A stretch of 64,000 nucleotides of DNA from Bacteroidaceae bacterium (lineage in GTDB: Bacteria; Bacteroidota; Bacteroidia; Bacteroidales; Bacteroidaceae), in assembly GCA_017534535.1 (NCBI GenBank), contig JAFXVZ010000038.1, forward strand, positions 1-64,000. The letters run 5' to 3'. Each line of letters begins with the position of its first letter. Within the stretch, counting starts at the first letter, position 1. Both the position numbers and the translations under genes were made by a program. Below the pieces are notes generated by a model. It was not told where the DNA came from. It made no database searches and worked only from the letters and a program-made list of their open reading frames with translations. This document shows, one piece after another, positions 56,962-64,000 of this stretch.

Positions 56962-58575
56962 ATGGCAAATTTAGATTTAACTAAGTATGGTATCACTGGT
57001 TCAACCGTGATTGGTCACAATCCTTCTTACGAAGCATTGTTCGAGGCAGAAATGAAGCCAGGTTTGGAAGGCTATGACAAAGGTCAGCTGACTGAGCTGG
57101 GTGCTGTTAACGTGATGACTGGTATCTTCACTGGTCGTTCTCCTAAGGACAAATACATCGTAATGGATGACGTATCTAAGGACACTGTATGGTGGACAAC
57201 TGAAGGTTACAAGAACGATAACCACCCAATGTCAGAGGCTACTTGGGCAGCTGTTAAGGAAATGGCTATCAAGGAGCTCTGCAACAAGGATCTTTATGTT
57301 GTTGACGCTTTCTGCGGTACCAATGAGGATACTCGCATGGCTGTTCGCTTCATCGTTGAGGTAGCTTGGCAGGCACACTTCGTAAAGAACATGTTCATCC
57401 AGCCAACCGCTGAGGAACTGGAGAACTTCGAGCCAAACTTCGTTATCTACAATGCTTCTAAGGCTAAGGTAGAGAACTTCGAGGCTCTGGGTATGCGTTC
57501 TGAGACTTGCGCTGCTTTCAATGTAAAGAGCCGCGAGCAGGTGATTCTGAATACTTGGTATGGTGGTGAGATGAAGAAGGGTATGTTCTCAATGATGAAC
57601 TACTACCTGCCTCTGAAGGGTATCGCTTCAATGCACTGCTCTGCAAACACTGATATGGAAGGTAAGAATACCGCTATCTTCTTCGGTCTTTCTGGTACAG
57701 GTAAGACCACTCTGTCAACCGATCCTAAGCGTCTGCTGATTGGTGACGATGAGCACGGATGGGATGACAATGGCGTGTTCAACTTCGAAGGTGGTTGCTA
57801 TGCTAAGGTTATCAAGCTTGACAAGGAGTCAGAGCCAGATATCTACAACGCTATCAAGCGCGACGCACTGTTGGAGAACGTAACTGTTGACGCTGAGGGC
57901 AAGATTGACTTCAACGACAAGAGCGTTACCGAGAATACTCGCGTATCTTATCCTATCGAGCACATCACCAACATCGTTAAGAAGGTGAATGGTAAGAGTG
58001 CAGGTCCAGCTGCTAAGCAGGTTATCTTCCTGTCAGCTGACGCATTCGGTGTACTGCCTCCAGTATCTATCCTGACTCCTGAGCAGACAAAGTACTACTT
58101 CCTGTCAGGTTTCACTGCTAAGTTGGCAGGTACAGAGCGTGGTATTACTGAGCCTACTCCTACTTTCTCAGCTTGCTTCGGCCAGGCATTCCTGGAACTG
58201 CACCCAACCAAGTACGGTGAGGAGCTGGTTAAGCGTATGGAGAAGAGTGGTGCTAAGGCATACTTGGTGAACACAGGTTGGAACGGTACTGGCAAGCGTA
58301 TCTCTATCAAGGATACTCGTGGCATCATCGACGCTATCCTGAACGGTTCTATCAACAACGCTCCTACCAAGAAGATTCCTTACTTCGGTTTGGAAGTTCC
58401 AACACAGCTCGACGGTGTAGCTTGGGGTATTCTTGATCCACGTGATACTTATCAGAATCGCGCTGAGTGGGAAGAGAAAGCTAAGGATTTGGCTGCTCGC
58501 TTCATCAAGAACTTCGACAAGTACACTACCAACGAAGCTGGTAAGGCGCTGGTAGCTGCTGGTCCTCAGCTCTGA
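56962..58575 (+). CDS. pckA: Phosphoenolpyruvate carboxykinase (ATP)
   Basis: 537 residues, full family length. Motifs in order: [40 protein letters not shown] (kinase-1a, Walker A; split here for reading: [17 protein letters not shown]), [21 protein letters not shown] (metal/kinase-2), RVSYPIEHI, and [11 protein letters not shown] near the end. In Bacteroidales it typically fixes CO2 onto PEP toward oxaloacetate and succinate, conserving ATP. Monocistronic with its own promoter and terminator. Confidence 0.97.
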   Translation: MANLDLTKYGITGSTVIGHNPSYEALFEAEMKPGLEGYDKGQLTELGAVNVMTGIFTGRSPKDKYIVMDDVSKDTVWWTTEGYKNDNHPMSEATWAAVKEMAIKELCNKDLYVVDAFCGTNEDTRMAVRFIVEVAWQAHFVKNMFIQPTAEELENFEPNFVIYNASKAKVENFEALGMRSETCAAFNVKSREQVILNTWYGGEMKKGMFSMMNYYLPLKGIASMHCSANTDMEGKNTAIFFGLSGTGKTTLSTDPKRLLIGDDEHGWDDNGVFNFEGGCYAKVIKLDKESEPDIYNAIKRDALLENVTVDAEGKIDFNDKSVTENTRVSYPIEHITNIVKKVNGKSAGPAAKQVIFLSADAFGVLPPVSILTPEQTKYYFLSGFTAKLAGTERGITEPTPTFSACFGQAFLELHPTKYGEELVKRMEKSGAKAYLVNTGWNGTGKRISIKDTRGIIDAILNGSINNAPTKKIPYFGLEVPTQLDGVAWGILDPRDTYQNRAEWEEKAKDLAARFIKNFDKYTTNEAGKALVAAGPQL

Positions 58576-58601
58576 TCTTGAGTTGTTTGATTAGTAATCA
58601 T

Positions 58602-58637
58602 AAGGAAAGGTGAGCCGCAAGGTTCACCTTTCTTATT
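58602..58637 (+). terminator. Terminator of pckA
   Basis: AAAGGTGAGCC (58606-58616), loop GCAA, GGTTCACCTTT (58621-58631) with one G-T pair, followed by CTTATTTTAT. It also faces the convergent kinase gene. Confidence 0.85.
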
Positions 58638-58655
58638 TTATGAATATGTGTATCA

Positions 58656-59945
58656 TTAGAATCTTATCTTGAAACGTGTGAGCCCATCAGGATAAGTGCG
58701 CAGGGAGAAGGTACAGTTATGCTTCATCAATACCTCACGAATAAAGATGAGGCCGATGCCTTGTCCGTTGGGCTTCGTTGAGAAGAAAGGGGTAAAGAGT
58801 TTCTTTTCCGTTTCAGGACTGATGCCTTTACCATTATCCGCAATCTCTATGGCGTTTGCTTGTGTTGTTATAATAATTTCTCCATGAGTACCAATGCTTT
58901 CAGCTGCATTCTTAACAATGTTTATTAATACCTGCTCAAAGAGGATGGGGTCGATATGCACCTTGTTCTCACCTTCACAGAGATTCATGGTCATGTGGAT
59001 ATCCTTGTCGGCACAGATACTTTCCATAAACAATTTACACCCCAATACCAACTGATTCAGCTCTATATCCTGCAATTGAGGTTCAGGAATCTTTACCACA
59101 TCCGCAAAACGAGTGATAAACTGACTCATCCCCAAGCATCGTTCACTACCTGAGGCCATTACCTCACGCAAGTCATCGGTGTTAGGGATGTTCACTAAAG
59201 CATCACTTACCGAATCGAGGGCAGAGGTGACACCAGCAACGGTGTTGTTCACCTCATGGGCTATCATGCGGATAACCTTCTCATAGGCTTTCTTCTCTGC
59301 TTTCATCACCTCGTGCGTCAAGCTCTCAATCAAGATAAAAGGGTGGGCAAAGCCTCTATCCATAAAGCTCAGGTGACTGCATCGGTAAATCATCGAGTCA
59401 CTGAGCCTGATGGTTTCGGCATTGTCTAAGGGAATACGGGCAACCTCTTGTGCCAAAGGAGAATCCACCTCCTGCAAAGGCTGATGCAAAACTCGCTCCA
59501 CATCATTGATTTCAAGGAATCGCTTGGCGGCATCGTTCATTAGGGTAATGTGTTCATCAAAGTCTAACATCACTACTCCCATTGGCGAGGCACTGATAAG
59601 CAAGTCCAAGAAGCGGTTTTGTTCTTGAATGCGCAATTTCTCATCCTTCAACTGATCCATCATCTTATTGAAAACCTGCACAATGCGGTCGCTCTCCTGT
59701 TGTCCCACTGGCCTTAGCTTACTACTGAAATCCTGCTCGTTCAGCAAATCCATACCATTGCCTATCGTATCGAGTGGCTTCAATACCTTATAATAAAAAT
59801 AGACGAGGAATATCAGCACCACTACCACTACGCCTTCCCCTATATACAATAAGGTGTTCTGACTTTGGGCAGCAAAGTAGAACAGCAGTACCAAAAGCAC
59901 TATCTGCAGGAATGCTAATATGTAGAACAAATGCCTGAGTTTCAC
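58656..59945 (-). CDS. Sensor histidine kinase of the second sigma-54 system
   Basis: 429 residues: two N-terminal membrane helices (~5-25 and 32-52), a HAMP-like linker (53-105), a PAS-like domain (~112-205), phospho-acceptor His230 in RMIAHEVNNTVAGVTS, and an ATPase domain with NIVKNAAESI, IADNGKGIS and GQGIGLIFIRE. It belongs to the same NtrB-like group as the kinase at 17420. It overlaps the regulator gene by 4 bases, so they are partners. Confidence 0.94.
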   Translation of the reverse strand: MKLRHLFYILAFLQIVLLVLLFYFAAQSQNTLLYIGEGVVVVVLIFLVYFYYKVLKPLDTIGNGMDLLNEQDFSSKLRPVGQQESDRIVQVFNKMMDQLKDEKLRIQEQNRFLDLLISASPMGVVMLDFDEHITLMNDAAKRFLEINDVERVLHQPLQEVDSPLAQEVARIPLDNAETIRLSDSMIYRCSHLSFMDRGFAHPFILIESLTHEVMKAEKKAYEKVIRMIAHEVNNTVAGVTSALDSVSDALVNIPNTDDLREVMASGSERCLGMSQFITRFADVVKIPEPQLQDIELNQLVLGCKLFMESICADKDIHMTMNLCEGENKVHIDPILFEQVLINIVKNAAESIGTHGEIIITTQANAIEIADNGKGISPETEKKLFTPFFSTKPNGQGIGLIFIREVLMKHNCTFSLRTYPDGLTRFKIRF

Positions 59946-61330
59946 ACCATCTTAAACTTTTCCAATCTTCTATATAAAGCCTGACGACTCAACCCCAAGG
60001 CTGATGCCATCTGCGACACATTGCCGTGATACTTTTCAAATGCTTTCTTAATGGCGATATACTCCACCTCATCCAGTGTCAACCCATCGGAATTAGCATT
60101 GGGAATGTTAGCTCCTTGATATTGTTGCTGGAAATCTGAAGCCAGCAAAGGATTGTTGGCACTCACCAAAATAGTTCGCTCCACCAAATTCTTCAATTCT
60201 CGGATATTCCCAGGGAAGGGCAACGAAGCCAAATAGTCATTGGCTTCCTGGGAAATCTCCACCAAAGGCAATCCATTCGCCTCACATTGCTTTTTGGCGA
60301 AATAGTTTGCCAAGAGAGGAATATCTTCTTTACGCTCTCGCAAAGCAGGAAGATGGATGGTAATGAGGTTGATGCGATAGAACAAATCCTCACGGAAAGT
60401 TTTGTCTTGTACCATCTGGGGCAAGTTGGCATTGGTGGCACTCACCACACGGATATCTACCTTCTTAGGTTTGCTGTCACCCAGAGGCTCAAAGGTTTGT
60501 TCCTGCAACACACGCAAGAGCTTCACCTGACAACTCAAATCCAGTTCGCCAATCTCATCCAGGAAGATAGTGCCTTTATCTGCCAACTCAAAGCGTCCCT
60601 TCCTGTCAGCTACGGCATCGGTAAAAGCTCCTTTCTTATGTCCAAACATCTCGCTTTCAAACAAACTTTGTGAGATACCGCCTAAGTTAACCTTTACGAA
60701 TGGCTTGTCGGCTCGTTGGCTATTCTTATGGATGGCTTCTGCAATCAGTTCCTTGCCTGTTCCACTCTCGCCTGTGATTAACACTGAGGCATTGGTGTTG
60801 GCAATGCGTTCCACCACCTTCAACACATCATTCAAGGCACGGCTTTCTCCTATGATGAAACTTCGGTCAATACCATTGACCATTGACGATTGACGATTAG
60901 CGATTGACGATTGAGCATCACTCTGCCCTCGCTGCTCCAGAAAGAGACCATTATCTCTTGATTCTGTCAGTTGCAGAGCTGTTTCTATGCGTTGCATCAG
61001 AGCAATATTGTTCCAAGGTTTCGTCACGAAGTCGAATGCTCCAGCCTTCATTCCCTCAACGGCGAGGTTGATGCTACCCCAAGCCGTCATTAGGATTACG
61101 GGTACTTCAGGACGAAACAGCTTCACTTGTTTGAGCAGGGTAAGTCCTTCTTCGCCAGAGGTGGCAAGGCTGAAGTTCATGTCCATCAGTATCAGGCGTG
61201 GTGCTTCCTCTCGCACTATCGCCATCGCATCCTTAGGACCTGCAACAGCCTGTACCTCATAACCTGCTCGCTTCAGCATAAAGCCCAATGAGGTTCTTAT
61301 CGCACTATCGTCATCAATTATCAGTATCAT
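59942..61330 (-). CDS. Sigma-54-dependent response regulator with repeat-encoded linker
   Basis: 462 residues. Receiver domain with Asp50 (LILMDMNF); AAA+ domain with GESGTGKE, ESEMFGHKKGAFTDA (GAFTGA loop reads GAFTDA), GTIFLDEIGEL and RREDLFYRINL-like sequence; Fis-type HTH NVSQMASALGLSRQALYRRLE. The linker (~128-155) is unusual: residues 129-137 come from a 25-bp dispersed repeat and 139-152 from six 7-bp heptads, 14 codons in all. Promoter box TAACTTTG at 61335-61342. Likely controls the TolC/ABC genes just upstream on the same strand. Confidence 0.95.
   Translation of the reverse strand: MILIIDDDSAIRTSLGFMLKRAGYEVQAVAGPKDAMAIVREEAPRLILMDMNFSLATSGEEGLTLLKQVKLFRPEVPVILMTAWGSINLAVEGMKAGAFDFVTKPWNNIALMQRIETALQLTESRDNGLFLEQRGQSDAQSSIANRQSSMVNGIDRSFIIGESRALNDVLKVVERIANTNASVLITGESGTGKELIAEAIHKNSQRADKPFVKVNLGGISQSLFESEMFGHKKGAFTDAVADRKGRFELADKGTIFLDEIGELDLSCQVKLLRVLQEQTFEPLGDSKPKKVDIRVVSATNANLPQMVQDKTFREDLFYRINLITIHLPALRERKEDIPLLANYFAKKQCEANGLPLVEISQEANDYLASLPFPGNIRELKNLVERTILVSANNPLLASDFQQQYQGANIPNANSDGLTLDEVEYIAIKKAFEKYHGNVSQMASALGLSRQALYRRLEKFKMV
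60875..60916. repeat. Six TTGACNA heptads in the regulator linker
   Basis: Six 7-bp units (ATTGACC, ATTGACG, ATTGACG, ATTAGCG, ATTGACG, ATTGAGC), 42 bp, stay in frame and encode 14 residues (QSSIANRQSSMVNG). Confidence 0.85.
60920..60944. repeat. 25-bp dispersed repeat, copy 2
   Basis: Identical over 25 bases to 54417-54441, here inside the regulator coding sequence and only 3 bases from the heptad array. Confidence 0.8.
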
Positions 61331-61334
61331 ACTG

Positions 61335-61342
61335 CAAAGTTA
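61335..61342 (-). promoter_or_regulatory. -7 box of the second regulator-kinase operon
   Basis: TAACTTTG on the minus strand, only 4 bases before the start codon; the transcript would be nearly leaderless. Confidence 0.6.
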
Positions 61343-61349
61343 CATTATT

Positions 61350-61437
61350 TTAATGAAGAATGAATAATGAATAATGAAGAATTTACCTTTTTCAATTATT
61401 CACTATTCACTATTCATTATTCATTTTTCATTAGCTC
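61350..61437. repeat. Opposed AATGAAN heptad arrays
   Basis: AATGAAG/AATGAAT units (61353-61383) are mirrored by ATTATTC/ACTATTC/ATTTTTC units (61398-61437), reaching the TolC stop codon. They can fold as a long A+T-rich hairpin and probably terminate the TolC transcript. Confidence 0.7.
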
Positions 61438-62915
61438 TTTATAATCGCTTCAAAGTCGGCATCGATATTCGTGCCCTTCTCAAAGTCCCAAAGTGTGAGG
61501 CTACGCAGGCGATAGTAATAATACCAATAGTAGAACAATTCATTGACGTGCTTCTGTCTTGCCTCGTCCTTACGCACTTGTGCATCGTTTAAGTCGAGTG
61601 TAGATATTTTACCAATCATAAAAGTTTCCACATTCGTGGCATAACGCTTTTGTGCTATCTGGTCACTCTCATCAGCAATGGTCAGTTGTGCCAACTGATT
61701 ATTGTATTGCTGTACCAATACAAACAGGTTCTGGTTAAACTCCTGTGTTTCTTGTCTCAATTTGCTTTCCGTTACTTCGCGATTACTCTTAGCAACACGC
61801 ACCTGCCCCTTGCGTCTGCCCCAATCCAGTATTGGAATCTTCACGCCCACCTCTACAATCTGGTTCGACTTCAACCCATCGTAGGCAGAGCGGAAAGTAT
61901 GATCCGTACCTGTCAAACCCACCTGGGCATATAACTGTATTTCTCTCAGGTTGCCTCTGGCTTTTGCCACCTCATAATCCGCTTCCAATTGCCTACGCTG
62001 GATATTCTGAGCGAACGAGTTGTTTTGAAGGGCTTTCTGCAACACATCATCATAATAAAGCTCAACAGACGGCGCTGTCTCAGGTACCACAGGTTCCAAG
62101 TCCACGTCCTCTCCAATAGCAAGGAAAGAACGCAGCTTAAACATACAGCTCTTAAGAGTTGTCTCGTTCTCAGTGAGCGACGACTGAGCATCCAGCACAT
62201 TCAAGCGGAGTTGCAGCAGGTCGTTCTCGCTTATCTGTCCCATTTCCCGTTTCACCTTCGCCACCTCATAGAGTTTCTCTGCATTGTCAAGGTTCTGCTG
62301 AGCAATTGCCACCCTCTCTTTTGCCAAAAGCAGATTGAAAAAATGATTGATAGTAGCTATGGTCACATCTTCAGTAGCACTGAGGAAAGCTGCCTTTGCC
62401 TCACGATAGCGCACAGGCTCAATACGTCTGTCCCACTTGATGCGGTTCACTCCAAAGATGGGCTGGTTCAGTGTCAAGGCTATTGGCACCGTCATGAAAC
62501 TATGGTCCTTGCTACCTGTAAACTGCTTCAGGTAATCCAATGAGGTGTTCAGTGAGAGCGTATCACCCGTCAACCAGATATTCTGGTCAATGCTCAGTTC
62601 CCCACTCATCCGCATATAGTCGCCTCGCAAGTAGCTGTATTCGCCCGCATCATTCTGATAGGCAGTATAGCTCTTGTTATAGGATGGCAAGGTAGCTCTA
62701 AAGTTCACCTCAGGCAATAATTCTGCCTTGTAGGTGCGATACTCCCAGTAAGCCGTCTTCAACTCATTGAGAGCTACCGCAGCATCCACACTCTGCACCC
62801 TAGCCAGGCGGATGGCCTCGTCGAGTGATATCTCTCTTACTGAGGTCTCCACCTGAGCATGCAACGAAAGGGTGCTCATCACCAAGGCTAATAAGGAATA
62901 GATTATTCTTTTCAT
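61431..62915 (-). CDS. TolC-family outer membrane efflux protein, second
   Basis: 494 residues. Signal peptide (1-20, LSLHAQ) and the duplicated OEP fold (EISLDEAIRLARVQSVDAAVALNELKTAYWEYRTYKAELLPEV at the N-terminus; VAQQNLDNAEKLYEVAKVKREMGQISENDLLQLRLNVLDAQ in the first coiled coil, split by strands). It is the channel for the ABC exporter encoded next to it. Downstream on the same strand is the two-component pair. Confidence 0.93.
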   Translation of the reverse strand: MKRIIYSLLALVMSTLSLHAQVETSVREISLDEAIRLARVQSVDAAVALNELKTAYWEYRTYKAELLPEVNFRATLPSYNKSYTAYQNDAGEYSYLRGDYMRMSGELSIDQNIWLTGDTLSLNTSLDYLKQFTGSKDHSFMTVPIALTLNQPIFGVNRIKWDRRIEPVRYREAKAAFLSATEDVTIATINHFFNLLLAKERVAIAQQNLDNAEKLYEVAKVKREMGQISENDLLQLRLNVLDAQSSLTENETTLKSCMFKLRSFLAIGEDVDLEPVVPETAPSVELYYDDVLQKALQNNSFAQNIQRRQLEADYEVAKARGNLREIQLYAQVGLTGTDHTFRSAYDGLKSNQIVEVGVKIPILDWGRRKGQVRVAKSNREVTESKLRQETQEFNQNLFVLVQQYNNQLAQLTIADESDQIAQKRYATNVETFMIGKISTLDLNDAQVRKDEARQKHVNELFYYWYYYYRLRSLTLWDFEKGTNIDADFEAIIKS

Positions 62916-62925
62916 ATACTAATGG

Positions 62926-62981
62926 TCAATGGTCAATAGTCAATAGTCAATGGTCAATCGTCAATGCTCAATCGTCAGTGG
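62926..62981. repeat. Eight-unit TTGACNA heptad array
   Basis: Eight 7-bp units (TCAATGG, TCAATAG, TCAATCG and variants) occupy the gap between the TolC start (62915) and the ABC ATPase stop (62982) almost exactly. Confidence 0.9.
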
Positions 62982-63656
62982 TTACTCCACCTGCCTACCA
63001 TCGAAGAAGCGGATGGTACGGTCGGTCAGTTTGGCTTGCGCCTCATTGTGTGTTACCATTACGATGGTACGCCCGTCTTGCTTGTTTAGTTCATGCAAAA
63101 GTTCCATGATCTCAGCACCCATCTTGCTGTCCAAGTTACCTGTTGGCTCATCGGCAAGGATAATCTCAGGATTTCCCACGATGGCACGTGCAATGGCTAC
63201 TCGCTGACACTGACCACCACTCAACTGGGTTGGCATGTGGCGCATACGATGGCTCAAGCCAACACGCTCCAACACCTGCTTCGCCAGTTCCTCACGCTTT
63301 GTGCCCGACATCTTGCGATAGAGCAGAGGAATCTTCACGTTGTCAATCACGTTGAGGGAGTTAATCAGGTGGAAGCTTTGGAACACAAAGCCTAACTTCT
63401 CATTACGAAAAGCTGCCAACGCTTTATCACTCAGTTTCTCTGTTGCAGTACCGTCAATCAGCACACTGCCAGAGGTAGGCGCATCGAGCAAGCCCATGAT
63501 ATTTAATAAGGTGGATTTGCCACAACCTGAAGGTCCCATGATGCTAAGGAACTCGCCCTTATTCACTTGCAGGTTTACATTCTCCAATGCCTGCGTTTCC
63601 ACTTCGTCTGTACGGTATATCTTGTTAATACCCTTTAATTCAATAATTGTCTCCAT
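62982..63656 (-). CDS. ABC transporter ATP-binding protein (LolD/MacB type), second
   Basis: 224 residues from the chosen start. Walker [11 protein letters not shown]-loop GFVFQSFHLI, signature LSGGQCQR, Walker [14 protein letters not shown], and switch His in VTHNEAQ. It is highly similar to the ATPase at 28071. I start at the ATG at 63656 (METIIELKGI), where family similarity begins; the frame is open to 63680. It powers the FtsX-type permease encoded upstream. Confidence 0.94.
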   Translation of the reverse strand: METIIELKGINKIYRTDEVETQALENVNLQVNKGEFLSIMGPSGCGKSTLLNIMGLLDAPTSGSVLIDGTATEKLSDKALAAFRNEKLGFVFQSFHLINSLNVIDNVKIPLLYRKMSGTKREELAKQVLERVGLSHRMRHMPTQLSGGQCQRVAIARAIVGNPEIILADEPTGNLDSKMGAEIMELLHELNKQDGRTIVMVTHNEAQAKLTDRTIRFFDGRQVE

Positions 63657-63676
63657 ATTTATAATCTTTTTTATTA

Positions 63677-63760
63677 TCAATCGTCAATAGTCAATGGTCA
63701 ATAGTCAATGGTTAATAGTCAATCGTCAATTGTCAATCGTCAATCGTCAATAGTCAATCG
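63677..63760. repeat. Twelve-unit TTGACNA heptad array
   Basis: Twelve consecutive 7-bp units (TCAATCG, TCAATAG, TCAATGG, one TTAATAG; 84 bp) fill the gap between the permease stop (63763) and the ATPase start. The third base pair of the variable part differs from unit to unit, the rest hardly varies. Confidence 0.95.
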
Positions 63761-63762
63761 AC

Positions 63763-64000
63763 TTATTCATCTCTCAGCGCTTCCGTTGGCTGGACATGAC
63801 TAATCTTGTGTGCAGGGATAAAGATACCAATCAGTACCACAATAGTCATAATGAGCCAAATAATGCCGCTCACGATGAGGAAATGCTGTGGGAAACTGTC
63901 TATCCAAGAGTCAGCTACCATAGGAGAGTCGGCACGTGCTCCTCCCCACATATAGTCGTTCACCAAGCCTTCACTGATGCCATACTGCATATAGATGAGG
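63763..64000 (-). CDS. ABC transporter permease (FtsX type), 3' part
   Basis: The end of a gene that runs off the window. The visible ~78 residues include a membrane helix (FLIVSGIIWLIMTIVVLIGIFIP) and the terminal AHKISHVQPTEALRDE, the standard end of MacB/FtsX-type permeases. Cognate to the ATPase at 62982 and the TolC at 61431. Confidence 0.85.
   Translation of the reverse strand, partial: LIYMQYGISEGLVNDYMWGGARADSPMVADSWIDSFPQHFLIVSGIIWLIMTIVVLIGIFIPAHKISHVQPTEALRDE

Noticed and set aside
63677-63760. CRISPR or origin iterons.
   Set aside because: Units are 7 bp with no spacers, occur in several operon gaps and coding regions, and no replication gene is nearby.

Overview
The window looks like chromosome of a Bacteroidales bacterium, most likely Prevotella/Segatella-like. 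Most upstream regions carry the Bacteroidota -7 box TAnnTTTG rather than an E. coli -10 box, and Shine-Dalgarno sequences are generally absent. The gene content also fits: HU-related histone-like proteins, a SecDF fusion, KorAB, ATP-type PckA, outer-membrane beta-barrel receptors with carboxypeptidase-regulatory domains, and several ECF sigma/anti-sigma pairs. Genus-level assignment is inference.

Bases 1-401 hold the end of an HU-like gene. Bases 550-11925 form a visibly A+T-rich accessory block, all on the minus strand. Its upstream operon (11925 to 4949) encodes an ECF sigma factor, a membrane anti-sigma-like protein, an AbiH-family protein, an exported 1258-aa TPR-CHAT protease-like protein and an exported caspase-fold protein. 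Four further transcription units follow (127-aa protein; two micro-ORFs plus a membrane protein; two more membrane proteins; a Pif1-like helicase). Each is preceded by the same promoter-like element: TGTTAACC, exactly 13 bases, TGTCAT, then a conserved TAGAAACAAA leader. I read this as a protease-gated sigma-factor circuit with its regulon alongside, and it is the best candidate for an undescribed system here.

Bases 12197-20084 hold tRNA-Met, an Lrp regulator, two FKBP isomerases, a Sir2 deacylase, two glycosyltransferases and an NtrC-type two-component pair. The response regulator faces a six-gene efflux operon (20302-31138: TolC, HlyD, small membrane protein, two permeases, ATPase, third permease). 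That operon has a near-consensus sigma-54 promoter and two palindromic upstream sites. A second, similar module (kinase, regulator, TolC, ATPase, permease) fills 58656-64000 on the minus strand.

Bases 31286-40639 are mostly core functions: HU, two rhomboids, an EEP-family hydrolase, SecDF, tRNA-Arg and KorAB. Bases 41136-45154 are an ECF sigma/anti-sigma/beta-barrel receptor operon. Bases 45497-52562 contain two paired modules of a small ExbB-like membrane protein and a membrane-bound LytTR regulator, plus an ABC permease and an esterase fused to a degenerate GDPD domain. Bases 52581-54927 are another ECF sigma operon; then come a secreted alpha/beta hydrolase, upp and pckA.

Two families of 7-bp tandem repeats (TTGACNA-type and AATGAAN-type) fill intergenic gaps, form hairpins at gene ends, and in three places run in frame through coding sequence.
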